In this document: positions 35,179 through 47,159 of the stretch, piece after piece
Numbering within the stretch: position 1 is the stretch's first letter
Layout: each line of letters begins with the position of its first letter
Assembly: GCA_949317995.1 (NCBI GenBank)
Contig: OX439043.1
Coordinates: forward strand, 62,656,822 to 62,720,821
Direction of reading: 5' to 3'
Source: Acholoe squamosa
Lineage: Eukaryota; Annelida; Polychaeta; Phyllodocida; Polynoidae
Length of the DNA: 64,000 nucleotides
The notes under the pieces: generated by a model
The model's database searches: none
Told to the model about the DNA's origin: nothing
The model's input: the letters and a program-made list of their open reading frames with translations, nothing else
Position numbers and translations under genes: made by a program

Positions 35179-36685
35179 CTGTGGCAAATGATAAAAATCA
35201 GAAAAAAGGCATCAGTTCATTCTTTACTTTATGAAAGGTTTCTAGATCTACCTATTTACCCTAGGGTGAGGGGTGGTACTCAGTATTTTCCTCATATATA
35301 ATATATGTGCGGCTGGACCTCTGGCAACCATTACCCTTGTTTGGGTGGTTTTACCTAGAAACCTGTACTCTTATTAATGTGAGGCCACTATTGACCAAAA
35401 CCCTGGATCGTGTTTCAATAGTTTCCACGACTGGACACCCTCAAATCGTAGTGGGAGGTGTAAGAAATGACTCCATACCAGTGACTACATAGTGAGCTCC
35501 AGTAGAGGCCTCAAAATAGCAGCTGCTATTTATTCAACTACTGGCTCAATACACACCACTATGAAGTCATAGCACCCAGTCGTAGGGGCCACTATTGGCT
35601 ACATAGTGACCAGTCATACCTCCTTCATGGTCTAGTATGCACTCCTGTGTTCAAATGAGCATAGGGCTGCAGTAACTACCGTAATGTCTCATATAGGAGC
35701 CGGGCCTTGAATAGCAGGCTCTCTTGAATAGGGGCTGGGGTAGGAGGGCTGTCAAATCAATAGGGGCCGGGCCTTGAATAGGGGCCTGGTGGGCCAGTTT
35801 TAGGTGGTTTTAGGAAGACAACTGAGACCCCCAAGCCCAAATGATGTATAATTGTTCTAGATAATTCCCTTTCAAATCACATATGATGGATCTATATCTA
35901 ATGACCTAATTGTATCGAAAATGCTCTGTTATTCTTTCTTAATAGTAGGGCTGAGGTGTCAGCTAGGTGTGATATCCTTTGTAATTTTATTAGAAAGCCA
36001 TGGTGGGTGAGGGTTGGGTATGACAGGCATGACAGCTTTGTAAGGCCTAGTGCTCTATCTACACCACTGCATACTAGTAACTACATAGTTGGTCCATGTG
36101 TGGACGAAATGCTAAATTCTTAGGTGAAACACCACACTTTTCCAAATGATATTTTATTCTTTAAGAAAAAAAACTGCCATCCCAGAGCCAAAGGCGCTGG
36201 CCACAGGGTTATAGGTAGTAGTGTAAAGAGCCCAGATTGGGTACATTTGAGCAAAGGAGTGCAGAAGGCAGCAGCTAAGGCTACCCACTAATTATTCACA
36301 TGCAGGGTTGTCGTACCAGGATCCCCTATTGAGTCACTGCTGTGGTGGCTATTTAGCCAGCAGGCAGTACGATCACCCAGTAATGTAGTCAGCTATTTAG
36401 TCACCAAGGCCAAAATCCTAAGATCACCTGCTAAGATCTGACCCATCTCCAGTCGTAGCTGGCTGAACCTGTCGTGGAAACTATTGAAACACCATCCTGA
36501 CCAGGTAACTTCTCTTGAGGATTGGTTATATATATTTACCAAAAAAATGAAAATTCCTGAAAGCTTGTGTCTTAGAATATGGACCTCTCCCCATTTCTCA
36601 AAATTTTGTACCTGCCCCTACTAGGCTCATTTGATAGCCTTAAATAAAACACGCCCGAACCTAGAGCAGAATCTGTCTTGTTACA
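35179..36685. other. Intron 3 of BPI gene B, repeat-rich, no separate gene
   Basis: Contains short reiterated phrases on the theme of GGGGCCGGGCCTTGAATAGG (35697-35795), likely a degraded terminal-repeat MITE related to the one at 50702-51139. Nothing else was recognised. Confidence 0.4.
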
Positions 36686-36689
36686 CCCA

Positions 36690-36862
36690 TAGTCCACAAA
36701 GCCTCTGTCACAGAAATTTATTTAGGAAATGTATGGCTCAATCGCACAACAGAAGCCAAGTGGACTATCACCATCACAGCGATGGTGCACTAGGCCTCTG
36801 TCGCAGAAATTTATATAGGAAATGTATGGATGAATTGCGCGACAGAGGCCGAGTGGACTCTG
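36690..36862. mobile_element. Two adjacent 78-bp hairpin MITEs (TAGTCCAC family)
   Basis: Copy 1 at 36690-36767 runs TAGTCCAC...GTGGACTA with GCCTCTGTC and GACAGAGGC-like arms. Copy 2 follows at about 36784-36862. A third copy is at 52782-52859. The loop contains ATTTATATAGGAAATGTATG. Each would fold as a long imperfect hairpin of pre-miRNA size. Confidence 0.65.
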
Positions 36863-37436
36863 GGTGTTATGGACCAAATAGAATACTAGGTGTGTTTGCT
36901 TACAATTCTCCGGTGGTTAGGTCTGTGCCTGTTATGGTGATGGCTCCCCCAAAAACTCTCACTCTAAAGCGGTTGTTGGTTCCTGGTACTAATTCAACCG
37001 TGAAGGGCATGGCAGCATAGTTTGTAACTCTCATGCTAAAGCGCATAAAGAAATAGGAAACTGTTGACATATTTAATGGAATGTGCATTTTCAAAATTAT
37101 TTTTAGTTGTATATCCTTTTTTTCTGATTTAGCTACAAAAGATATCCAAAAAATGACTTTCTATAGTGCCATTAGTTAATGATAGGTGAAAACACCAGGG
37201 CAACCGACTCCAGAACCACTATAACTATGGTGATTCCTGTTACAATTTCAAAACCTGCATCATATACGTTGTATACCAGTATCACAGAAAAGACATAATG
37301 CTCACTTTGATAATACCCAGAAGTCAGGGATCCTGAAATCCCGAATTTCTTGGCCACCGGTTCTTAAGTGCACCACACACATCCCGAGGGGATAGGAAAG
37401 AGGAGAAATAGACCCTTTTAAGTGGGCTAGGGAAGC

Positions 37437-37725
37437 CCGAGGTAACAGTAGACGTGTGCTGAGCAGTGGTAGGACCACTACTGGAGAACTACTGTAAGAA
37501 CTGCCCTTATATAGGGGAAAAGCCTGCAAAACTCAGACCCGTCACATGACGTGTGACAGACGAGTGAAAGGCCCCCTGGTGTAATGAATACGAACCCGTA
37601 GGCAGGTGCTGCCACCTGCCATCTGGACTCCCCCATCACACCCAGAGACATAGGTCTGAGTCCCACAGGTACATGAATGTTATGAGTGTAATATTATACT
37701 ACAAATACCATACCCCTACACTGCC
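37437..37725 (-). repeat. 3' LTR of the second LTR element, truncated
   Basis: Matches the U3 part of 43972-44371 (for example the stretch around AAAGCCTGCAAAACTCAGAC and the end ATACCATACCCCTACA). Similarity stops near 37437, so R and U5 are missing. It has about 22 extra bases that include a CTATATAAGG TATA box. Confidence 0.7.
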
Positions 37726-39233
37726 CCCTTAGACAATAACTTAGGAGTAAATAAACCGCAGTGTATTAATAACCTAATAAGTAATTGTCTCACAATACTA
37801 TATAAGGAGTATTAATACACTCACTCGATGTGAAACAGGCTATAGTATGAGACTATTCTATTTCTGAAAAATTATACAATAATAGCATCAATGTCGTTCA
37901 TAACAGTTCCGTATGTAACCCTAAACAGTGTACCATGTCAATATCTTATGGTTACCATGACAACCAATGTTGTAAGATAGTATATCACAGACCACATTGA
38001 CTTTGACAATTAAAGAGTCCTAAAAAGGACTTGTGGTTATTATGACATAATTACAGTGACTACACCTGAAAAAAAAAATTCACAATTTTTGTTTAACAAC
38101 CTTATTCACTATAATTTGAACTTGAACAATGAATATCAGGAATGAGTAATTATCCTGATATTCTATGACTTAGTGAAAAAAATATATAGCACCCACACTG
38201 GTGTGCCATTTATATGAACACAATTAGGTAATAATACAACCTGAGTGATATAATATTTAGAGATGTCCACTTAACCTTCTCTAGTTAAAGAAATATATAA
38301 AGAGACGCAGCTTGGATGTATGTTTACCGTATGTTATGAATAACCCTTTACAAAAGAAAATAGTCTCTGATATAATGAGACCAGGAAGGACATATTTGAA
38401 CAATTTGTAGGTCTATTTAACTATTAATAACAACTAGGACCCTCAGATCTAGTATACCCATAGGTGAGTAACATTTATATACCTTTATAAAAGATATGAA
38501 TTTTACATGAACACCAGTTTCACATAATTTATGATATAAATACGACTATACAAGGTAATAACAGATGATTATATTTTCTGTTTGTAGATGCAGAATCTCG
38601 ATGGAGTCAGATGCTGCTGGAGTTTTGAATGTAGCTAAACCCTGATGCACTGTAGTGCTATAGTTCATAGACCTATGTGAGGTGACTTGGTAGTAGGTTA
38701 TGGGCGAGCTGAACCCTGATGCCTCAAGTGCTATTTCCATGATTGTTGTGTTGTAAATGGGCATAGCTAAACCAGGATGCCTGTAGTGCTAGCTAACTGG
38801 TGTTTTTTGTAGCTGGATTCCAGGTGTGGAGTTTTTTAGGCGAGTGGACGTAGCTAAACCCGGATGCCTGTAGCGCTAGCTGACTCTGTAGTTTTAGTCC
38901 AGGAATAGGTAGGTAATCCAGTGGATAGTCCAGTGTTAAATATTGATATAATAATACAGTATACATACTAGCATAAGAGCACCACTAGTGATGTATTTCA
39001 TATAGACTGCAACAGCATTATGCAGTTATAATATAGGTTTCAGCATATCCATGGGTATTCTCCATACTCCTTCTCCAGATGTTTTATGTTTCGGCTTAGA
39101 GTTTCCAGATTAGAATACAATATATATTCTAATCAACCATTACCAAGGTAAAATTAATTTCTTTCTAACATTACTAGGTGATTCACCTTCATATACGGGA
39201 CACTCAATTATGTCCAACCAACATGTAGCAGAT
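37726..39233 (-). other. Non-coding 3' part of the second LTR element with a minisatellite
   Basis: AT-rich. 38628-38890 holds about four diverged copies of a unit on the theme TAGCTAAACCCTGATGCCTG. No exon of BPI gene B was found here. Confidence 0.5.
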
Positions 39234-41353
39234 TTACTGCTTCATGTTCTCCTCAGGCTGATCCTGGCCAGGCTGTTGAATGGGTTGTTGAACAGGCTGA
39301 TCAGGATCTGGTCCTTGAGGTGCAGGAGGTGCTGCGACAACCGGTATAAGGTCGACATTCTGGGGAGCTTTGAAGAGATCCAAAGCATAGCCAGGGGTGC
39401 CATCCCAGTTGTCCAGAATTACTCCAAACACTTTGAAGAACTTCTGTTGGTTCCTCATGTTCATTGCTCTCTCAACTTCGAGCATCTGAGATGCAGTCTC
39501 TTTGTCAGATAATGCCTCCTGTCTCAGATTTGCAGCTTCCTGCTTTTCTTTGGCAACCTCAGCCTTTATCTCAGCAGAGATACGTTTTATCTCAGATTTC
39601 TGGATGGCATCAATACACTGTAAGGTGCTTGATACTGTCTGACGGTACTTGTCCAAGTGGAGGTTCTCCATATGGTGTTGCAACGTCTCAAATTGCTTGG
39701 TCTGAATAGCACAAGACAATTTTTCCTACTTCTTGAAGAAGGTTTCAGCCGTCTGGATGACCTAAGGCCAATGTACTACAGCATTAGGAGGAGGTACCTC
39801 ATCCTGTGGCCTCGGATTCAGGTGTCCAGACCCACTGGCTGAGACAGACACCGGTGGATGCGAAGAAGCAACCACGGTTGTCATCACGCTGGCAGTGAAT
39901 GTAGAAAGTCCCTGGTTTGGTATTCCCTGGGTTAGGGGCAACCGAGCCAGCTTCCTTTTGAGCTGCTTTGCAGAAATTGGTGCAACCAGGGGTGATCTCA
40001 ATCAGCTAGGAGAAGCAGAAGCCTGTCTCTTCCTTTCTGCAGCAGAGAGCCCATGGCGGTAATCTCTGCAGCTACGGATTTGCTCTCCAAATAGAGTAAC
40101 ATAAGCCCCACCATGTTTCCGGGCCTTATTGCTTCTCCACTCGTTCAGCAAGTTGTACTCCTCTTGAGCATACTCTAGTTCACCTGCTCCAGGAGACTGG
40201 GCAAACTGAGCACTCAGACAGTTTCTCTCCATGGACAGACACCCAATGCCGGATCATATCTCCTCGCCGGGGGTGACACATCCTGTGCACTTAGCACATT
40301 TCTTGCCAGCCTCCGGGTCGCAGACGTACTCTGGCCTCTGATGCATATGAAACTCTACTAGATGGCGCAAGAATGCATCTTTATCTAGGAAAAATTCCAC
40401 TTCACCCTCCATCTGGGTACAACGTTGGAATGGGCAATCCTTGTGCTCATCCCCGTAGTACTCTTCAAAGGCGAATTTCAACTTCATCTTCTGGTCATAA
40501 TTGTACAGGATGTTTGAGGAATTCTTTACGAATTCCCAGTAAAACCAGTACATATTGTCCGGTTTATGGTTGGACAGCTTCTTACGAAGCCATTCCTCCA
40601 TATCTTTATACCCTTCGCATGTCTTTTGAGGGGGCAGTTTCCAGATGGATTTACTACCCTTTAGATGTCCACAGTACAGGGGAATGAAGTCGGCAAAGTT
40701 GTTATTGGTGTTAGCCCACATAACAGCTTCTTGCTCATCTGTAGGAGTCATGTCCAAAACTCGGTCAAACGGCTCCTTGGGTTCTTCTCTGGATTGTCCA
40801 GCCGTTGGCTGCATAACAGGTTGTTGACCTGCGAGCACCTGGGCTGCTACATCCTGAGCGTCACTACTTACATCGGCCATAATGTCATGAAGTTTGACAA
40901 CTGGCACACAAGCCTCTACTTTTACAGTAGCAGGTGTATCAGGAACAGCTGGTGGACTTGGTGGCTGAGCTTCTACCTCTACAGCTTCGGGTTTCTGTTA
41001 AGAAACCTTCTTGTTCCTCTTCCTAGTCTGACCAGTGGAGGAGCCTGATTCGGATGCATCCGTCTCATTGCCGAAATCATCCGGGGCCTTATCTGCCTTC
41101 CTATTGGCCCCCCTCGGAGACACACGACGGCCACACTGGTACTGGCTGAGGGTTCAGCATCCGTCTGCTTCCCTTTGCCTTTTCTTTTAGTGGATTTACC
41201 CTTTCCACTCTCAGTTTTCCCTGTCTTCTTTTCAGTCTTCTTGGGAATAGACTGAGTGGAAGCAGGAGAACTGTCAATATGGGAGGGAAAAGGTGGGGCC
41301 TGCTCAGATGCCTGAGTCTTGTCTTCTCTAGGAGAGGACTTGACAGGGAACAT
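39234..41353 (-). pseudogene. Downstream ORFs of the second LTR element, unknown function
   Basis: In order on the minus strand: a Lys-rich linker (KKTEKKTGKTESGKGKSTK, 41353-40979); a 217-codon frame (40907-40254) with Trp-rich helical text and a Cys/His cluster (CPFQRC...HLVEFHMH...CDPEAGKKCAKCTGC) that could be zinc fingers; then 40232-39762; and a coiled-coil frame (39719-39234, EIKRISAEIKAEVAKEKQEA) ending Gln/Pro-rich. TAG/TGA stops and small shifts separate them. They sit where RT, RNase H and integrase would be. No family recognised. Confidence 0.5.
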
Positions 41354-41640
41354 CAGTCTATCCTGCTTGCCATTTCGGCTGACACTTGCACTGATGCCTC
41401 CCCGGATGGAATCTCCGGGTAGGCAACCGAGCCTCGGGCCACATTTTCTTCCCTCTGGGAACCTAACCTTGCTCCATACAATGCAGCAAAATCTAGACCT
41501 AATATACCATCATCTGCAATATTCGCCACAGTTGGAGTAAGGATAAAATCCTTATCCTCCTGTAGACTGAACCTCAAACATGTTCTACCAAATGTTTGCA
41601 TCATGCTACCGTTGGCTGTATGAGCAGATCTAACACTCAC
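41353..41640 (-). pseudogene. C-terminal half of a retropepsin-like protease
   Basis: DGILGLDFAALYGARL is the ILG(L)DF motif at the end of Ty3/gypsy-type proteases, preceded by a beta-rich segment ending FILTPTVANIAD. The N-terminal D(S/T)GA active site is not seen upstream (41640-41700), so the catalytic half appears lost. Confidence 0.55.
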
Positions 41641-41695
41641 AGATACAACTGCTTACCATCGCCTAACATTCAAGTAGGTAGGACAACTTGCATAC

Positions 41696-43160
41696 TTAGC
41701 AAGTATTCTTCCAAGCATTACATGCTACAGTCCTATGTTCCTGATCACGCAATCTGTCGATGAATTGTCTAAACATTTCATCAAGGAAGTGCTCATCATC
41801 CATCCTCCACTGAGGTCTGGCCTTATGCAGCTGCTGACATTCTAGGCTGAAAACTTTGGCGGACTCCTTGGGTTTCTGGGTTCTTTTGGTGAATGTTAAC
41901 CAAGGGTCTTCTCCCACAATGTTTCCATATAAGTATTTCAATTAGCTTATCATATTTTTCATGGGCGGAGATTCCATGAATTTGGGAATCCCTCCATTGT
42001 TCTACGGCCCCTTTACCATCACCTCCTTTTAACCAGCATACTAGATAGGGTAGAGCTTCCTCTTTTCCCCATCCATTGCAGTTAAACACATCTGTGCAGC
42101 CTTGATACTCCTCCTTCCAAGGATTCTTTGCATTAAATGCAGTGGGTATCTTAGCTGCACGATTCTGGGATCCTGTAAGGATCAGTCCCTTACTCCATTC
42201 CATGATTTCCATATCATCAAGACCCTAATTGTAACATTCAACACCTAAGTTGGCAATCGCCGCATTAGAATCATGCAGAGCTTGCAACCCTGGAGAAAGA
42301 GATACTCGTCGACTGAGTCTCTTTTTCCATGGAGGATTTGCTGGTGTACCACCATTTCCTCCAGGACCACCTGGGGGCAGGCCTCCACCTCCTCCTGATC
42401 CCCGTGCTCCGGACAAGGGCATCTGGGGTGATGTGCCTCCTCCTTAACCAGCAGAACCGGATCCTGGATTGCCAAAGGGATGGTAACTCCCACTAGATCC
42501 AGAGGATCCAGAAGTATTCCCAGTGTTTCCTCCTGTTCCAGAGGACTGATTTCTACCACTGAAACCAGCTCCACCCGCTAAGGGGTTACCTCAGGAACCA
42601 TAACTTGACAATCCAGGTCCTCTAGAAGATCCGGATGGCCCCCTGGATACATGAGAAGATCCGGTTGTGCTTCTGGTTGTACCTCAGGTACTACCAGTTC
42701 GTGAGTTTGTCCCATTTTGAGACTGATTCCACCTGAATTGGGAAAAATGGCCATTAGGTCCTCCTAAAGGTGCCTGTTGTGGCCATCTGCCATTAAAGTG
42801 CATGCTTCCTGTAAAATGAGTCTGTTGAGATCCATTTGAAGAAGCACCACCAGAACCTCCAGATGTATCGGGTTGACCCGTATTTCCGGTCCCCAAACCT
42901 ATGGGGTTTGTGGTGTTTTCTGTGAATCTGACCTGATGACTTTTGACTTTCTCGCAATGAGGCATAGTCTCTTTAAGTTCTAAAGATTCCTTTACCTTGT
43001 CCTCATCACCATCAGAGTCATCATGGTTTCCAGCTATGTTTAGGACAACTCCTAAAACAGTAAAATTAGGTTCCAGAGTGCCTATAATGCAGCCTGTATC
43101 CTCAAGAAACTTTGACATCTCGATTGCCTTTGTTTCCAGTTCAGAATGATCATCCAACAT
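41696..43160 (-). pseudogene. gag-like frames of the second LTR element
   Basis: Several overlapping open segments on the minus strand. 43160-42684 begins with an acidic helical part and turns Gly/Ser/Asn-rich. 42574-42225 is Gly/Pro-rich in shifted frames. 42212-41696 is capsid-like: NPWKEEYQGCTDVFNCNGW, then ALPYLVCWLKG, GAVEQWRD, and VFSLECQQLHKARPQWR, with FRQFIDRLRDQEHR. Frame changes near 42600, 42220 and 41900 break it. No CCHC knuckle follows. Confidence 0.55.
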
Positions 43161-43199
43161 TTTGGACAGTTTGTTAGTCCTATCGGTAGATTCACTTAT

Positions 43200-43960
43200 C
43201 CACTTAGCCCTGAGGTTCTCAATCTCTCAGCTTTGTTCATGATACGTTGCTCTAGCACCCTTGAAGGCTAATTCAATTTTTTGTAGCTCTGCATGGTACT
43301 TGCTGTAAGCCATACGAGAGGATTTATATTCTAAATCCGCCTTGTATAATGCATCATGATATTGATCATGCTGGAGTTGAAAATCCAATTTTTCTTTTTC
43401 AATCTTAGTCGTTAATTCTTTTTGTTAATGTCTAAGTTCATGGTCCTCCTGTACTTGTTATGCTATTAACTGTTTGTTTTCAGACAGAATTCTATCACGA
43501 GTACCATTCAATACAATTAGATCTCTTTGGATCTTTTTGTATTCAGCTTGCATATCCTCAAGCTCTTCCATTTTACTTTTCTCAAAACCACACTATTGGT
43601 GGTTAATTTCGAGAACTGTATGGAGTTTCAAACATGCCTTGACTTGGCCTAGGAAGCTCATAAATTATGGCAGTTTGCCAAAGTGAGCAGTGCTCCTATT
43701 CATGGGTGCAGGCTTAGTAGTCCCATCTGGCATGAATAAGGAATCTCCAAATTCTTCTAGGTCATCATGTAAGTTTCTTCTTACATCTTCAAAATCTATT
43801 ACCTCATCTGGGTAGTGTTCCTTTGGATCTCTCAATCCTTAAGCTGGCGATCTCATTTTACCATCTTCAATCAGGGAGTCAGGTCCGTGTTTGGACCATT
43901 TCCCTTTACTGGGCTCAGCTCAGTCATTGCTGACTGTGCATACCCTTGAAAACTACTGGT
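43200..43960 (-). other. 5' untranslated or early gag region of the second LTR element
   Basis: Minus-strand text here reads in short helical, Lys/Glu/Gln-rich fragments between stops and may be a degraded N-terminal coiled coil. No single frame is long enough to call. Confidence 0.35.
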
Positions 43961-43971
43961 CACGGCACCAG

Positions 43972-44371
43972 TGTAGTGGTTGGTCTTTTTAGTTAGATGT
44001 CAAATCATAACAAAAAGAGAAGAAGTTTCCGGGTAGGCAACTGAGCGTTTATTCTGATCTTGGTTACATACGATCACAGTCTATAGAGACTACATGCCAG
44101 ATGGCATTCGGTTACCCGTAGGTAACTGTAGAGGTGTGCTTAGCAGTGGTACGACCACTATATGGAGGAAAAGCCTGCAAAACTCAGACCCGTCATGTGA
44201 CGTGTGACAGATGAGTGGAAGGCCCCCTGGTATAACGGATACGAACCCTGAGGCATGTGCTGCCACCTGCCATCCGGACTCCCCCATCATACCCAGAGAC
44301 CTGGGTCTGAGTCCCTTGGGTACATGAACGTTATGAGTGTAATATTATACTATAAATACCATACCCCTACA
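43972..44371 (-). repeat. 5' LTR of the second LTR element
   Basis: 400 bp with short inverted ends TGTAG/CTACA. AATAAA (minus strand) lies about 65 bp before its 3' end. The TATA region is CATATAGTGG, weaker than the CTATATAAGG of the partner LTR. Confidence 0.7.
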
Positions 44372-44618
44372 GTAGTATGGGTTTCATTAATCAAAAGTTA
44401 AGCCACAAATTTACGCTTACCAAATCGTGTAACTCCTAAATTAACAGGTGGTGGTGCCTGTGTCTGTGTTTGCCCTATGAAGGCACACACAGATGTGAAG
44501 ACAAGAAGAATCAGGCTGAGTTTCTGCATGGCTCAGTCTGCTGAATCACAAGGATGGATGGCTGTAACGACTTAGGCACAACGACTGCAGTTTGCCACTG
44601 GCAGCCCAGGAGGCCCTC

Positions 44619-44625
44619 CTTTATA
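44619..44625 (-). promoter_or_regulatory. TATA box of BPI-like gene B
   Basis: TATAAAG on the minus strand, 96 bp before the ATG, followed by GGAGG and GGGCTGCC as in gene A. The conservation argues that gene B arose by duplication including its promoter. Confidence 0.6.
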
Positions 44626-45028
44626 CCCAACATGTGTGTTCTGTTGCGTGCTTGAGCAATGCTCTTGGTGATGAAACATGTTAGCCATGTGTGACATAGG
44701 AGGAGTGGCAAATAAAAAGGAAGTAAAATTGGCTAAAAATGTTTTACTGACTGGCAGTGGCAATTGCCTAGAAGCCCTTTGGCAACCAAGATTTGATGTG
44801 GTTAAGATTAGATGTAATTATTGCCTTAATTAATCCTTTCTCTTTTCTTGTTTTATTAACAATTAAGTTGCAACAAGAAGGAAGTATACATGTGTTTGAC
44901 CACTCAGAAAGTAAGACTTCTATCAGAAAGATAGATGTTAAGTCTTTCTGAATAACTATTTTTCTGCTTCTACATGTGTCTTGGTTAGAGACACTACTAG
45001 TTTGGTTAGAGGTAACTAGTTTATATAC

Positions 45029-45760
45029 AAATGATAATACCTGTTTTTGAATATGCTAGTACTATACTCAACAGTGGTCCAAAAACCATCGATCACTTGG
45101 AGGTTATACAGAATAATTGCTTGCACTTATGTCTTGGTGTTAAGCACCCAAAAGATATGCATACTGTTGACCTACACATGCTGTGCAATGTGTCCTCATT
45201 GAGGCCAAGGTGTGATCAGGTGATAAAGCCCTATACATATATACAAATTGACTCAAAACCCCGAGAATGTTATAGAACCGGCGCATGCTTTACGGAATAA
45301 TGTATTGGTGAAGCTTAAAACAAATTAGGCCACCCAGACACTGAATTGTATAGGCGTAGCCCACTTTACCGTGGTTCGCTACTCTGGGATGGACGAGGTC
45401 CTAATATACAGCACTCCGAGATCATAGACACTTTCAAACATGCAATTTCTATGATATGTTTTGAAACCCATGATGAACTGTAATTGAGTGATCAATCGAA
45501 TTATATAATGTAGGCTTATTGAAACTATTTGATCTGTGCTTGTGGAAACCATGTATCTTACAACCTAAAGTAACCTGGTAAATTGATTGGTCAGATATGC
45601 ACCCGTTGTCCTGTCTACTTGTAATGTCTATAATTGATGTTGGGATTTGGGTAATTTTTGTTCGATGTATATCTTTATGTGTGATGGGATATGGTCCGGT
45701 TTGGATATGAAAGCTTCGATGTAAAGACTTTAAGCCAATAAATAAATACAAAATATATAC
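45029..45760 (+). mobile_element. 5'-truncated CR1-like LINE (3' end only)
   Basis: Starts inside ORF2 at MIIPVFEYASTILNSGPKTI and continues through HLEVIQNNCLHLCLGVKHPKDMH; both stretches are close to the plus-strand LINE at 60905-63760. A stop lies at 45298-45300 and the tail reads RSPLYRGSLLWD-like before the 3' UTR. It ends in AATAAATAAATAC repeats near 45755. Truncation at the 5' side is typical of LINE insertion. Confidence 0.75.
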
Positions 45761-45980
45761 TGGCTTCTTGACCTTGTCAAATGATAATAGAATGATATTA
45801 TTTAAAAAACATGTGGCGGCAAGTCCATTGGCGAACCCACAAGAAGGTATAATTATGTAGTGACCATGAGAAACTATGAAAGAAGATCATATGCATCAAG
45901 CCCAGATGGAAAAGGAACAATGAAGGGCCCATTTATGAAGCATTGGAGTGCATTGTGTACATTAAAGAGGTGTTAACATT

Positions 45981-46273
45981 CACTGTAAAAAAGGTGTTTA
46001 AAAATACACACCAAATTCTCTCAACGCCAGCATTTAAACACCTAAATACTTGAAGTGTTTAAGTATTTAGCTTTTAAACACTTTCTGGCAAACACCTAAA
46101 CACTGAAGTGTTTAGCTTTTAAACACTTGGATAAATACTTCAGAGTTAAACGCGTTTAAATTTGAATGCGTTAGCCCAAAATAAGTGTTTGGAAAAGCGG
46201 GACAAGTAAGTGTTTGAACAAGTGTTTAAGTTCTAAACACTAGTGTTTAATCCCTAAACACTATTTTTTAGTG
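45981..46273. mobile_element. CACTG-ended MITE, short copy
   Basis: 293 bp. Left end CACTGTAAAAAAGGTGTTTA and right end TAAACACTATTTTTTAGTG. The interior is a series of AAACACCTAAA-type palindromes. TT flanks both sides, a possible 2-bp target duplication. Confidence 0.7.
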
Positions 46274-47086
46274 TTGGTTTGATGTTCAGATGTTTAGTGT
46301 AACACTTATTCAGAAGTTCACTATTCACAAAAAGTGGTTGATTCGGTCTGTCTAAAAGAAAACAATCCCCCCTTGTTGTTATTTTGTTGAATATATTAAA
46401 TTTCAACTTCTGCTCCACCAAACTACAGAATGAAAGGCTTCTGCATGGCTATGAAATAAATTAAACTTCCTGTTAATATTTCAATTCCTTTTTCATTTAC
46501 TTTTACCCAGCACTGGCTTTCCTGGTTTGTCGAGCACCCTCTCTATTTGACCAATCAGAAGGCATGCTTCTGTCATGCTGAATCTTTTACGTCATTAAAT
46601 GGTACATTTGGCTCGGATGCAAATAGACTGAGTCTTGATAGATTGAAGTCCCCTCCCTGCTAGCACAACTCATCCAAATGATGTCTTTTTTACGTAAAAA
46701 CGATCAGTTTTCACGTAAGAATGACGTAAATTACACGAGTAGTAGGGCTGGAATAGCTCCCAGCCATCACGACAGGATGAGATAGAGGTTACGTACCAAA
46801 AGGGAGTGTATGTAAAAATGTACAGTGACTCATATATAATTATGATGAGAAGCTATGCCTCGTGATATGCCTCAAGGGTTTCCTTTTTCCACATTCTAAA
46901 CTTCCTGGTATGATTGTCGAATATTTCCCCTGTAAACAACTTAGGAAGTATATTCAATGGATTAAAAGGCGATATTAGAAGTTACATAGACTGTTCTTAA
47001 ATCATCAGTCCTTCCTGCACCCTCTTTCACTTCCTTCATAACTATCTTTGCTCTTTCAACACTAACTAACTAGTGGTTTATGACCT
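46274..47086. other. Intergenic stretch, no gene seen
   Basis: AT-rich, short frames only, no repeat with clear ends. Confidence 0.35.
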
Positions 47087-47155
47087 TGATTTTACGATAA
47101 GTTACTTATTTTGTCGAGCCAAAATAAGTAACTTATCTTGGCTCGACAAAATAAG
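47087..47155. repeat. Short perfect-arm hairpin
   Basis: Direct and inverted copies of AAATAAGTAACTTAT and TTGTCGAGCCAA face each other, followed by a run of ten G. The foldback is about 60 bp. Possibly a miniature element; no coding. Confidence 0.6.
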
Positions 47156-47159
47156 TTGG

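Larger units (their letters stand above)
37437..44371 (-). mobile_element. Second LTR retroelement, gag and protease remnants, no RT seen
   Basis: Minus orientation, lying between exons 1 and 3 of BPI gene B. The 5' LTR is 43972-44371 (plus-strand ends TGTAG...CTACA). The next bases hold a primer-site candidate, TGGTGCCGTGACCAG (43970-43956). The 3' LTR is 37725 down to about 37437 and lacks its R-U5 part. A polypurine tract (AAGGGGGCAG) precedes it. The interior has gag-like frames and a protease tail, then coding remnants with Cys/His and coiled-coil character, then about 1.5 kb without genes. No YxDD, RNase H or integrase motif was found. Confidence 0.75.
34530..44529 (-). pseudogene. BPI/LBP-like gene B (exons 1, 3, 4, 5; exon 2 not found)
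   Basis: Minus-strand exons: 44529-44421 (signal peptide, MQKLSLILLVFTSVCAF), 37035-36904, 35178-35120 and 34675-34530. Exon 1 (109 bp) and exon 3 (132 bp) have the same lengths and phases as in gene A. Exon 3 carries FGGAITITGTDLTTGEL, exon 4 MTITVPRTYIYFDATQ, and exon 5 NALTCYASTPSVRF...YARSLIREFVEVP, which resembles the family's Cys-containing segment. Splice phases agree from exon 3 to exon 5. Exon 2 should lie between 37035 and 44421, but that interval is almost all LTR element; joining exon 1 to exon 3 gives a stop at once (GCA TGA). Either exon 2 was lost or I missed it. Later exons were not found either. Confidence 0.6.

Noticed and set aside
37172-37357. Hydrophobic minus-strand frame considered as the missing exon 2 of BPI gene B
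   Set aside because: It lacks the IxIPD-type text of gene A exon 2, has no donor at the right phase and ends in TAA.
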